Source: Pieris napi (lineage: Eukaryota; Arthropoda; Insecta; Lepidoptera; Pieridae). From it: a stretch of DNA of 64,000 nt. The stretch is taken from the NCBI RefSeq assembly GCF_905475465.1, contig NC_062250.1, positions 10,128,501 to 10,192,500 on the forward strand, given 5' to 3'. The position numbers were made by a program, and so were the translations under genes. This document shows, in pieces, positions 30,507 to 43,100 of this stretch; position 1 is the stretch's first letter; each line of letters begins with the position of its first letter. The notes beneath the pieces were generated by a model. That model made no database searches, had not been told where the DNA came from, and worked only from the letters and a program-made list of their open reading frames with translations.

Positions 30507-33500
30507 ATGTCTCAGTGGAACAATACATATGATTACAACAGTCAACATCAGACTCCAAATACATGGAATTCTGATCCTAATGGTCAATACGGAAGTCAGG
30601 TTTACTACAATAGGCAAATGGATCCAAGTGGTAATCAATATGTGAGTTTTAATGAATTTCTATCGCAAATGCAGCAGTCTGGAGTTCCTAGTGTCAACAC
30701 AGCCCAGTATAGTAATGTCCACTATCAGAGTTATCCACCTAACCAATATAATAATGAAAATAGTTATCAAAACTTATCAACAAATGTAAATGCTCAAGCC
30801 AATTTCGGATATGGTGCTAGTTCTAGTTATTCAAACAATGTTGAATCTTATGAAACCAATAGTCAAGACCAGTATATTCCTCCAGTTGATGGTAATAGTT
30901 ATACCAATGATATGGTTTCTAAATCTAAATTAACCCCAACTGCCATTGAATTTATTCCTAAAAGTTCTTCGTTACAAACAGAACATAATCAGCCAAATGA
31001 GATACAGAATGAACCTTTGGACATAGCAAACAGTGGCTGTGGTTCTAGTAGTGGTCATACAAAACCATCAGATTCTAAAAATTGGAGAGAACGACCGAAA
31101 AATACAGCACAAAATAGTTCCTATGATACTAATGGATATGAAAATGGAGTAAGCCAAGAACATGAAAGCAATGGCAGTCTTCGTTATGATAATAAAAATC
31201 GCAAATATGATACAACTAATAGTCAAAATCATACTAGGCCAGAAAGTAGTCATTATCCACAAAGTTCTAGAAATAATGATACTAATGCTTATAGTAGAAA
31301 AAATAGAAATGATAATTATAATAATGGTGATTCAAACCGTAGAGAAGGGGGCCAAAGTAAACCTAAAGGAATGGGTAGAGATACAGACCCTAGTAGAACT
31401 TTCTATAATAGTAACAAGAATAAAGATAGCCAGGATGTAAGAAATGGGAGAGGGGAGCCTTCAGGCAGGCAACGCTGGGCTGGAACTCAACGGCTTAAAG
31501 CCAATGAACGTTACAGCTATGAAGATGAACAATTTGCAAATTCATATCTACAAAATAGAGAAGAGAAAGGAAGGAACCATGTACCAAGTCCAGCAAGAAG
31601 TAAAAAAACAGTTGTTAGTAATAATGCAGGTATGAATAATTGCACAATATTTTATAATAGTTTGATTAAATTGATTGAGATTGGCAAAATATATCTTACT
31701 TTAATTATTTTACTGTACATGAGAGAGTATATTGTCTAAATGATTTTAACAGGTTTAAATAAAGAAATGACTCAAAGAGAGCGTCTGACGGAACAACTTG
31801 ATAAAGGTACACTAGAGTGCCTGGTTTGCTGTGAACGAGTAAAACAATTGGATCCTGTATGGTATTGCACTAATTGCTTCCATGTTATGCATCTTCGGTG
31901 TATTAGAAAATGGGCTGTTAGCAGTATGGTTGGTGAGTATATATATATTAATATAAATTTTAACTAAAATAGTTATCAAACAATGATAAACTTTTATTTG
32001 GTTACATTCTGACATAAATTTATAATTAAATATAATGTCAAATCTAATATATATATTTTATGATTTAAATTTTTGCTTAATACTGTAATTGTTGAATTAA
32101 ATTAGACAATTAGTAAATCAGTGGTGCTACAACCTCTTTAGGTCTGTGCCTCAAATTTCTGAATCAGTTTCATGATCATTTTTTAAATCCAATAGTCAAA
32201 TAGGTGATCAGCCTCCAGTGCCTGACACACGCCATCGACTTTTTTGAGTCTAAGACATGTCGGTTTCCTCACGATGTTTTTCTTTACCGTTCGAGCGAAT
32301 ACAAAATGCGCACATAGAAAGAAAGTCCATTGGTGTACAGCCGGGGGATCGAACCTACGACCGCATAGATGAGAGTCGCACGCTAAAGCCACTAAGCCAA
32401 CACTGCTCTATTTATATATATATATATACTGCTCTTATTGTCAATGTGTATTTTTATTTTAGGAGTATTATTACTTCTTTGCATAGTTCACATTTTAACC
32501 ATGAAAACACCTTGATAAATTGGATTATAGTTTATTTTTACTGCGTTTGAGATAAGTAAAAAAGTAATATACCATGGGTACATTTGTGATACAAGTTATA
32601 GATATCATAAATTTCATTAATAGTTGAATCAATTTCAGTCCTAGATAATTTTTTTTTAAATTAAATTGTTTTAATTTCAGAGGGCAAATGGCGTTGTCCG
32701 GCATGTCAAAACACCAGCCAAGACATTCCCACAGAGTATAGATGCATGTGTGGTGCAGTTCGTAATCCTGACTACCAGAGAGGTGGCAGTACTGCCCATA
32801 CTTGTGGTAAAGCCTGTAAAAGACCTAGAAGTTGCCCTCATCCATGCACTTTGCTTTGCCATCCAGGACCGTGCCCACCCTGCCAGGCTACTATTGCAAA
32901 GTAAGTGTGCTTTAATCAAATAATTAAAAAAAAAACCAATGTTAACTAAGAAGTTTTAGAAAGTTAAGTACAAGTCTCTAACAATTTTAAACTTCAATGA
33001 AAATATTAGTATATAATCTATATTATTAAATAATCGCGTAAATCGTGGAAAATTATTTAACCAATAGAAAGCTATTATATATTAAAAATGTTAATACTTT
33101 TGTAGTAGAAGTGGGGGATTTGCAAAGTAAGTTGGTAAATGATCGAACGGAAACGTTAATTACAAACGCTGCCTTCACCATTAAAACAATGTGGTTGAGA
33201 GGAAAGAAGTTGTAGAGCTTATGCTAGTACATTTTTAAATTACGTAATCTTAAGGTCAATCTAAGGATCCAATGTGTATTATCATTTCAGGCTATCTTCA
33301 CCTTGAACTATCATATAGCAATATTATTTTACCATGTACAAAAATATCTATTTTTATAAATATAACCTTTAAAACACCTTGATAGTTTATTAAAAAAAAA
33401 AAAACATGGCGATTAAAAAGAGTGGCGGAGAGTTTATTGCCAGTTCTTCTCTTCCGTTTTACGCCCTTGATTTGAGAACTGGCACTAAATGTAAAATTAG

Positions 33501-34117
33501 AAGCATTTATATGTATTTCTTTACAGACAAGTCATAAGTGTACAAAGTGTTACCAATATGATTAAATTATTTTTGAATTTGAATTTAAAATAAAGTTTAA
33601 CTTTATTTAAAATGTCTATACAGTTTTGTCGTAAACGTTTTTCTCTTTTCTAACATTATTCAAATGATAACCATGTTCATATAAATATAACAATTGACCA
33701 GGAAATGTGGGTGTGGTGCGGAATCCCGCTCTGTATTATGCAGTAGCAAGTTGCCCCAGGAGTGTGGAAGACAGTGTGGTCGCAAACTTAACTGCGGTGT
33801 TCATAGCTGTGCAAATGATTGTCACGAGGGACCGTGCGAGCCTTGCGATTTTATTGTGGAACAAGGTAACTAATTCATTTAAATACTTAACTACCATTAT
33901 ATTAATACTAGAGGACCCGACAGACGTTGTCCTGCATGATATTTCAAGCGATTAGGATATTAAACAAAGTATGAAAGTACCAATTGAGCGCCATCAGCCG
34001 CCCGGCAGATGATTTGTGAATCTAAACCATCCAGGGCTCCATCCAAATTCATACAAAAAAAATATTCAAATAAGTCCAGCCGTTTTCGAGGTTCAGTGGC
34101 ATACACACGTACAGTAG

Positions 34118-34167
<50 letters not shown>

Positions 34168-37100
34168 AAGCTATCCTATCTATTATGTAGTACCTGTGCC
34201 TAACTAACCCTGAAGCTATATTTACTCACTTAAAAAAGAGTCTATGTTGGGAGGTCTCGGGACTTCAAACGAGGATGAAATGTGCTCAAATTAAACAATG
34301 ACATTAGGGAAACTATTTTATTTATTTATTAAATCAATCATTTACTAATAATATGTCTACGATTCAAATTATAATCTAATATTCTTTTATATTTAAAATT
34401 TGTGTTGTTCATTCGTCTTACAAAAAAGAAGTTCTATTTCTACAAAAATAGAAGGTGAAAAAAACTTTACTATAAAATATTTCAGATTATTGTTGTCAAA
34501 ACTTATGTAGGAGTAAAAAGGAACATGCTCAAAATATTTGTTTTAGTAAAATTCCTTTCTCTTATTTCTAGTATGCTACTGCCCAGCCGCTAAAACCCAG
34601 TCAGTACCATGTACGCCAGAGAGTGGAGACACGCGTACGTTCTCTTGTGGGTCTGCGTGCGCGCGCGTACTCACTTGCGGCGCGCACGTCTGTAGGGACG
34701 AATGTCACCCACCGCCTTGTAAGACATGCCCACGGAGTGTGGAAAATGTTATAACGTGTCCATGTGGAAACACTAAGTAAGTATTATTGCCTTATTGCCA
34801 TCACCAATGGACTGCTAAACTTTAATTTACTTTGTTTTAATACTTCTGTCCTTCTAGAATGTTTTGTCTGTTTGTTTAATATAAAACCATTTTTAAATTA
34901 AAAAATAAAAATCTAACTATAACATTTCTCGTGAATTTAATATAATATTGGTAATGAAGAATCAATTATTTATTAAATTTACAGATTAAAGGAAGGTGAA
35001 CGCAAAAATTGCTCGGACCCAATACCGCTGTGTGGTAATATCTGCGCTAAACCACTCATTTGTGGACCGGATAATGATAAACATTTCTGTATGCAAAAGT
35101 GCCACGAAGGTTAGTATTTTGTTCTTTTATGGGACACTCAAGGTGTGCCACGCAGGCCCTTTGAGTGAAGTCAAAACCGCCGCCCATGGACACCTGCAAC
35201 ACCGAGGGCTAGCGGGTGTGTTGCCGACCTTTTGAGGAATGGTACGCTCTATTCTTGAGGTCGTATCGTATTAAAAATACCTCTCAGCTAGATCCACAAA
35301 GAGGTGGGGCGGGGCTGAAAGATGAAATTTTGAAGTTTTTTTAAGGAATTAATATAATTTTATTGGCATTATTCCTGTTCAAATCCGTTACATATATAAA
35401 AACGAGTGGCACTACAAGCTTCATTCAGATTTCTGTATTTTGACGTGATAACGTCTTTAAAATCGTTTTAGTCGGGTGACATGTTCAGAAACTTGTGTCA
35501 CACCAAAACCTCACGAGCGCGATCGCAGGTATAACGAGAGAGAGACGGATCGATCTCCCGTCTCATCTCGAGCGCTGCCAGTCATTCCGTGAATGTATGA
35601 AGAAAAATGTATATCATAGTCGAATAAGTAAACTTGTCATTTTACACCCGAAATTTATCATCAAAAGTGTGAATAAAACGATAGATGTAATTTAAAATTT
35701 GAAAAAATTGTTATCTTCATTAATTCCTTACTTCCCAAAAACTTATATCACCAATAAGACGTTATCACGTAAACATCTCGATCGTAAACCTACTTTACAA
35801 ACAACCAATATTTTTTTTTTGTGATAATTTTTCTTAGTAGTATGGAAAAACAAGGTGATCAGAGATTTGGGCTCACAAACCATGTATTTTTAAGACTAGG
35901 GCTAAAATGTCAATCAAACTTCAACCTAGTCTCAAGCTGTCAAACCATTTTGTCTGAAGAATGACGTATTTGACAGCAGTCAAGATGCGTTTGATGCCCC
36001 TTGCATGCTTTAGAAATTTGACCGTGTACGTCCGGTTAAGCACCGCCCAACCCTAACAAAGGCAGAGAACAAATTCAAAGTTAAATAAACTTGCAGTCCG
36101 ACCAGAAATCGAACCCGATACTTCCTCGCTTAACGTACACCTAATACGACTGCTAGTTCACATGACCTTTTTACAAAATAGATAAAAGATACTTTTAAAA
36201 TTCTCAGTAGAGAGAAGAAATCTTATTTTGGTGTTAAAATGACTATTCTTTAGGAGTTTGCCCCGAGTGTCCAAGCACTACAGTTCTTCAATGCCGCTGT
36301 GGTCACTCGACTGTTGATGTGCCTTGCAAAGATCTACCCGGTGCTTATGATAATGTGTTCTGTCAAAAGAAATGTAATAAGGTAGGCAAAATGATATATG
36401 TTGAGTTGCTAATCAAAATTTAATGTAGAAATTTGTAGTTAAACGTGATATACATATTATTATATATATTTTTGTAAAATTTATGGTAACCATAATTATT
36501 GTTATAGATAGATTGAAACTTATACTGTAGAATTCAAATTCATAATCATTTATTAATTGAGGTAACACAATGTACACTATTTTGGAGAAAAGTACAAGTT
36601 CTTAAAAATAGTAAGGCCCTCCCAACCAACGTTTTTGTCACTGAAGACTTCCCGAAAGACATTTTAAACAAACGAAAGGAGTTAAGAATCAAATTAAAAG
36701 AGGAACTAGGCAAAGGAAAGGTTGCTTTCATTCGATATGATGAACTAATTATCAAAGAAACTGGCAACGAAAAAAGAAAACGTTCTCCCTCGAATTCTCC
36801 AAATACTCCCACTAATAATCAAAAGAACAGAGAAACTTCAAAAAAGCCCACAAAAATCACCAAAACTAATGCTCCCATCTTCACTAAGCAACAATCACAC
36901 CCGACTAATGACCAGAATAACCAATAGCAGACAAAAAACTCCTCCATCCGGAATGAACGACTAAATACTGAAACAATTAAAACTAACACACAATTTCTAA
37001 AAAAATTTTTTTAGAAAATGTCGTGCGGGCGCCATCGCTGCCGCACAGCTTGCTGCGCATCCTCACACCGCTGCGCAGTGGTTTGCGGGCGAACTTTATC

Positions 37101-40100
37101 CTGTCAATTACATCGATGCGAGGACTTTTGCCACACAGGACACTGTGCGCCTTGTCAACGGCTGGGTATGTGTATTTAACTGTGTTTCTATTTGATTGGA
37201 CAGTGGTGTAGTGGTTTCAGTGCGTCTCAAAAATGGTGCATTCAAAGCCCACCTCGGTGGACACCAATGGGGCCGTTCAAGTATTACGTAAGCACTAAAG
37301 GGTTTGATTTTCTTATTTGGTGATTACGTCAATAGTAATTATTTACCTTTTTACACACATTGTCTATGCTTGAAAACTAAATGCATTTTCGAAAAATAAT
37401 ACGTTTTGAGCTAGAGGAATAGAGCTTTGCTTACTTTTGCTGACAAGAGGGGGGGGATAAAGATAATAATAATAAATCGTTTCTTTTCAATAAAGTGTTA
37501 CATTTAGATTAGTAATTATGAAAAAACCGCATATATTATCATATTAAACATCATTATTTATTTATTAACACTTCGTTGCATGTACAGAAATATAATACAA
37601 TTGACATAATAAATAAAAAGGAGGGCATCTGGCGGCCTTATCGCTTTCGAGCGATCTCTTCTCATTATGTCGTAATAATAATAAAAACAGTTCGTTATTT
37701 ATAATTGTTGTCGTGGTCTAAATAGTCTCCCGTAAAAGCAGCTTGCCTTAAAAGTTTAATTGGTTTAAAACGCATTTAACATTTACTTATATTTAAACAT
37801 TGTGAAAAAATAACTTTTTATGCGGAATCGACCACCAATGGATTTGGGTTCGAACGCACCTTATGGTGTAGATTCGCGCGTCTAGTCATACACATAAATA
37901 CAAGGCCATAGAAAACAATTCTGAGTTTTCTAATACAGGCTTTGAAGAGCTTCGCTGTGAATGCGGTCTCGAAGTGATCCTGCCCCCGATCCGGTGTGGG
38001 GCGAAGCCTCCACCGTGCAGTGCCCCTTGTCGCCGGGAACGGCCTTGCGGACATCCGCCTCATCACTCGTGCCACTCTGGGGAATGTCCACCTTGCGTCG
38101 TGCTTACCACCAAGACTTGTTATGGGAAACATGAGGTGAGTTGGAGGCACGTGGCATTTCTTAAAAGGCCGGCAACGCAACCGCGAGCCTTCTGGTAAGA
38201 GTATCCATTGTGTATCACTTAACGTGGTGAGCCTGCACATTTGCCCCCTGTTCTATAAATATATAAAAAACAAACAATTAATTATATAATATAATATAGT
38301 AAATAATAAATTCAACGGATAAAAACACAGGTTCTCTTTTAATCACTAATTAAGTGATACCTAAATGAACAATAATAGAAACGACTTATTTCTGTTTGGA
38401 AAACTTAAACACTCCTTTAACGTATTTCGGGTGTCGTTTTAATTGACGCGTACTATATATAGTTTGATCAATCTATTAAACTATTTTTTTTTTAAGACAA
38501 TTCACACCAATTGACCTAGTCCCATGCTAAGCTGGTGAAGCTTGTGTTATGGGCACTAGGCAACGGATATACATACATATATAGATAGATATACATATAA
38601 ATACATATTTAAACACCCAAGACCTAAGCACAACACCAAATGCTCATCACATCGATGTTCGTCTCAGCCGGGGATCGAACCCAGGACCCATGGATTCGCA
38701 GTCAGGGGTACTAACCACTAGACCAATGAGTCGTCAATATATATAGTACGCGTAAAAAGTGACATTTTATCTCTTTTATTAACAAAATCTAAATTAGTTT
38801 AAGTACACCGTTTTAAAAAAACACTGATCCGTCTTTTTATGAGAATGTAAAATCAATTTGATAGAAAAAGACATAAGGTCATAAGAAATCCGTTTCCATG
38901 GATATGAATTTGTAGGAATGATTATCATACAAAAATTATCAAAATGAATGCTAACAGAATGCTTATAACTCATAGGAAAGGAAAACTATTCCGTGTTCCC
39001 AAGAGGAGTTCTCTTGCGGTCTGCCCTGTGGAAAGCCGCTACCTTGCGGAAAGCATACTTGCATCAAGATCTGCCACAAGGGACCGTGTGATACTGACAA
39101 GTGAGTTCTTCGTAATTATTTATATTTTATTGATTGTATACATAATCAGAAAAAAAGTTTACAATAGTGTAGTGGAAACATAACTGGACACATATTTATT
39201 ATACCGTGATACATCTAAACTATTACAAAATCTATTTTTTAGTTAAATACGTAATTAAAGATTGTCATGCACTGTTTACAGTTACAATAACATATGTAAC
39301 ATATTAGTATCTAATGAATATTCAATATTTTTCAACAGCCAAAGTAGTATGAGGTAAACAAATTCAATACCATTTTAATTTTATTTATTTATTTAATGTT
39401 TTGTTACGATTACAAAAATAATATATAAAAAAGTCCATATACGAGCATCCAATAACAAGCCACCAAGCGCAGTGACTCGCGTACCGCTCCCCGGTGCGTG
39501 CACGCACACATACGAGTTGACCGAGTTTCCCACGGAAATGAAAATGTATGAAAATCATCGTTACGAGTATATCGGAGTCCGTAATGGGTCCGTTTCGCTC
39601 GCAGTGGAAGGCGGGCAAAAGATTTAATCTCTTACATGTCAAAAAATGATAGCAGTCAGAATTCTACGGAATAATAAGTCAGAGTATAAGCGACTCACGT
39701 ACCACGCCCCGGTTACAGGTAAGCGGGGAGTGGTACGTGCACGCACACATACGCGCGAAACATGCTATACCAGTTTTTTGTAGTCACGTGCTAGTAACGA
39801 TAAAAAAATTATTTGATTTATCTATTCTCTAAAGCTCGGTGAAAAGGTCCCATCAGTGCACGCTGTTTGATGCAAATAACACTTTTCAGATGCAACCAGC
39901 CGTGTAACGAGAAAAGGTCATCCTGTGGTCATCCTTGCTCCGGGCCGTGTCACGCGACAAATGGCGGCCCATGCCCCAGCACTTCCAATTGCAAGCGAGC
40001 CGTTACCGCCACTTGTCCTTGTGGACGCAGGAAGGCCGAAAGGGCCTGTTGCGATAACGCTAGAGATTTTGCCAAGTGAGTGACCATTCTGTGTGTCCCT

Positions 40101-43100
40101 AAAGCTTACTAATGGGGAATATGTCAAGAAAAAGATTGCGTGGGGAATCAAACCATTACCAATTTGAAACCATTGCTTTTTCTTTTTAATTCAGATCTTT
40201 TTTTTAATCTATAACTCTTTAAAAATTCGTTCTTTAAATTTACTGTCAACGAAATTTCACAATGACGTACATCCGTCTATACGTACTGTAAACCTCAAAC
40301 TGAAATTAAGTATTGACTCTCGTGTCAATTTACAATTAAATGACGTGGTACTTACCTGATTAACGGGTACAGTACGTTTTTTGAATATGACCATTAATGT
40401 AAAGCCAGCTCACATAGCCATACACAAATCGAAATTCCACTCCATTATGATAAGAAAACGTGCGCGTCCTTACAGTGCAGTAGTCTACATCAAAATGAAC
40501 AAGCGCAAGAGTGATTAATGCTCTCGCCCGCTTGCGTCCTTTGACTTGCGCCCCAAAATCCGACAAAAATCGGATAGGCGGCGCTTCCTCTCGTGTCGCC
40601 TCGTGGACAGTGGATGGGCAATATAATGAAAAAAAATCCAACCGTGACGTCTTTTAGCATTTATTTAGTAAATGTCTACGCAAATTTGAACAAAAGTCAC
40701 TGATCCCTTATACGATTTCTCAATTATACATTATGTCGTTAATTGTTTATAGTAAATTAAATGAATTTAATTTACAGGATTTTAAATGCCCTGGCTGCGA
40801 CGAAGATTCAAGAAGGCGGTATGGTTGACCTGTCAGACGCGCAACGGCCTAGCGCCATGTTGAAAACGTGAGTCACGCAAAGCTTAGAATTCTTTATTCT
40901 CATACAAGTTACCTACTACTTGCTTATTATAGAGCCATGCTAATGTTAATGAAGATAAAGCTACTTCCATACCTGATGGTTTCGGGGCCTTAGATTTTGT
41001 ATCTGTTTTGTGATCATTTGTTTTTCTCATAGGCAAGTAGGTGATCAGATGAATTGCCTATTTTATCCATATGAAGTTTCCAAGTAATGTGGCAGAATCT
41101 CTAATATATAAAATCCTCGTGTCACAATGTTCGTTCCCATACTCCTCCGAAACGGCTCGACCGAGTCTTATGAAATTTTTTATGCAAATTCAGTAAATCT
41201 GAGAATCGGCTACTATCTTACCCCTAAATGATAAGGGGTGTCCACGCCGAAATTTTATTTTTTGATGATACAGCATACAAAAACACATACAACTCCAAAT
41301 TTTAATGACTGTAGATAGTTATTGTTTCAAGAGTTTCTTAGAAATAATATACATGGCAAAACAATTGTTTCCCGGGTCAGCTAGTATTATAATATTATCT
41401 TCTATCACTGTGTGTATATTGCCTTATGAAGAAATAATTTTCATATAGCCTAGAATGCGATGACGAATGCCGTCAAGAAGCCCGTAGCCGTCAACTCGCG
41501 CTCGCTCTTCAGATACGGAACCCGGACGTGTCCGCGAAACTAGCGCCGAGGTACAGCGACACGTGCAGAGCAATGGCCGCTAGGGAACCAAGCTTCGCTC
41601 AACATGTGCATGAAAAACTCACTGATTTGGTCCAATTGGCTAAAAAGGTACATGCTTTTCTCTTTATCAAATTTAAAGAATGGAGCTTTGAAGTTCTAGT
41701 GGTGGCGCCTCCTACAGATTATTCCCGTATTTATAAAAATCCAGTCTCATATGCTATTTGACAAGGTTTTAATAACCATTTATTTTATTAGTGACTATAG
41801 ATCTTAGACTTTTTTCCTTTTTTTATTGCTTAATCTTTGCTTTCAACATTCATAATTTTAAACGCTTATTTAAGCTATGACGTGCGTGGAAACACGTAAA
41901 CAGACATCAAGTTTTTACGTGTTAATTATCATTCTTAGTTTATATATTTCTATCAGAAACAGTTTCCGACTAAATTATACACCCAGTATTAGGATTAGAC
42001 GCCAATTTCCACGTCCATTGGAATAATCGTGATATGTCACGTGACTGACGTATTAAAACAATATTTTTAACTGAGGTTTAACAGTAACTATAGAACAAGT
42101 TAGTTTACTCCATAACGCTTTATAAAGCCATATACAGATTACCCTCAATTTTTTAAATAATTACACTTTATAATATTAGGTCCTTACATATGAAATTGGC
42201 GTTTTACGTTTTGTCTACTTTGACCTCAAATATCTCCTCTTTGGTTAAGAATTCCAAATCAAAATTTGTACAGCTATTTACTCATGTATTTGTGCTTCGA
42301 TGACCGTCATTCATTTGTTTTTTTCTTCTGTTTTTTTCTGTTTGCGTCACTCATTTTACAAAATGGAAAACTTAAAGTATTGCATTATTTACGAGTACGA
42401 GTTCCGCCGTGACACTAGTGCTGCGGAAACGACTCGAAGGGTGAATGATGTGTATGGCGGTCATGTTGCAAAAGAAAACACAGTTCGTTTTTGGTTCCAA
42501 CATTTTCGTTCTGGAAATTTCGACCTGCAGAACAAGCCCCGTGGACGGCCTGAGACCCAAGTTGATAATGAAGTATTGAAGGCTATTGTGGAAGCGGATC
42601 GATCGCAAACCACGTCCGAGTTAGCTGCAGGCTGCTGTGTTAGTGATAAAACTGTTTTAATTCACTTGAAGCAAATTGGGAAGATTAAAAAGCTTGAAAG
42701 ATGGGTACCTCACGAATTGACTGAAGCAAACCGGCAAAAGCGCGTCGACTGCTGCGTTACATTACTGAACCGGCACAATAATGAAGGTATTTTAAACCGA
42801 ATCATTACCTGTGATGAAAAATGGATTCTTTACGATAATCGGAAGCGCTCAGCACAATGGTTGGATCCTGGCCAGCCAGCCAAATCCTGCCCCAAGCGAA
42901 AATTAACCCCAAAAAAGTTACTTGTAAGCGTTTGGTGGACTAGTGCCGGTATTGTTCATTGCAGTTTTCTCAAATCTGGCCAGACTATTACGGCTGATGT
43001 CTATTGTCAGCAATTGCAAACCATGATGGAAAATCTAGCGGCTAAACAACCTAGGCTGGTCAATCGCTCCACGCCACTGCTACTTCACGACAACGCTAGA

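Noticed and set aside
30280..30564. 94-codon minus frame overlapping the NFX1 start
   Set aside because: It is a reverse reading of the NFX1 5' UTR and first codons; no domain and no splice support.
31162..31440. 92-codon plus frame inside NFX1 exon 1
   Set aside because: Out-of-frame shadow of the Asn/Ser-rich coding sequence.
34121..34160. (AT)n run as a regulatory site
   Set aside because: It is the decayed end of a Helitron-like repeat, an ordinary microsatellite.
39385..39642. 85-codon minus frame in an NFX1 intron
   Set aside because: No motif or splice signals; the surrounding sequence looks like degraded repeat.
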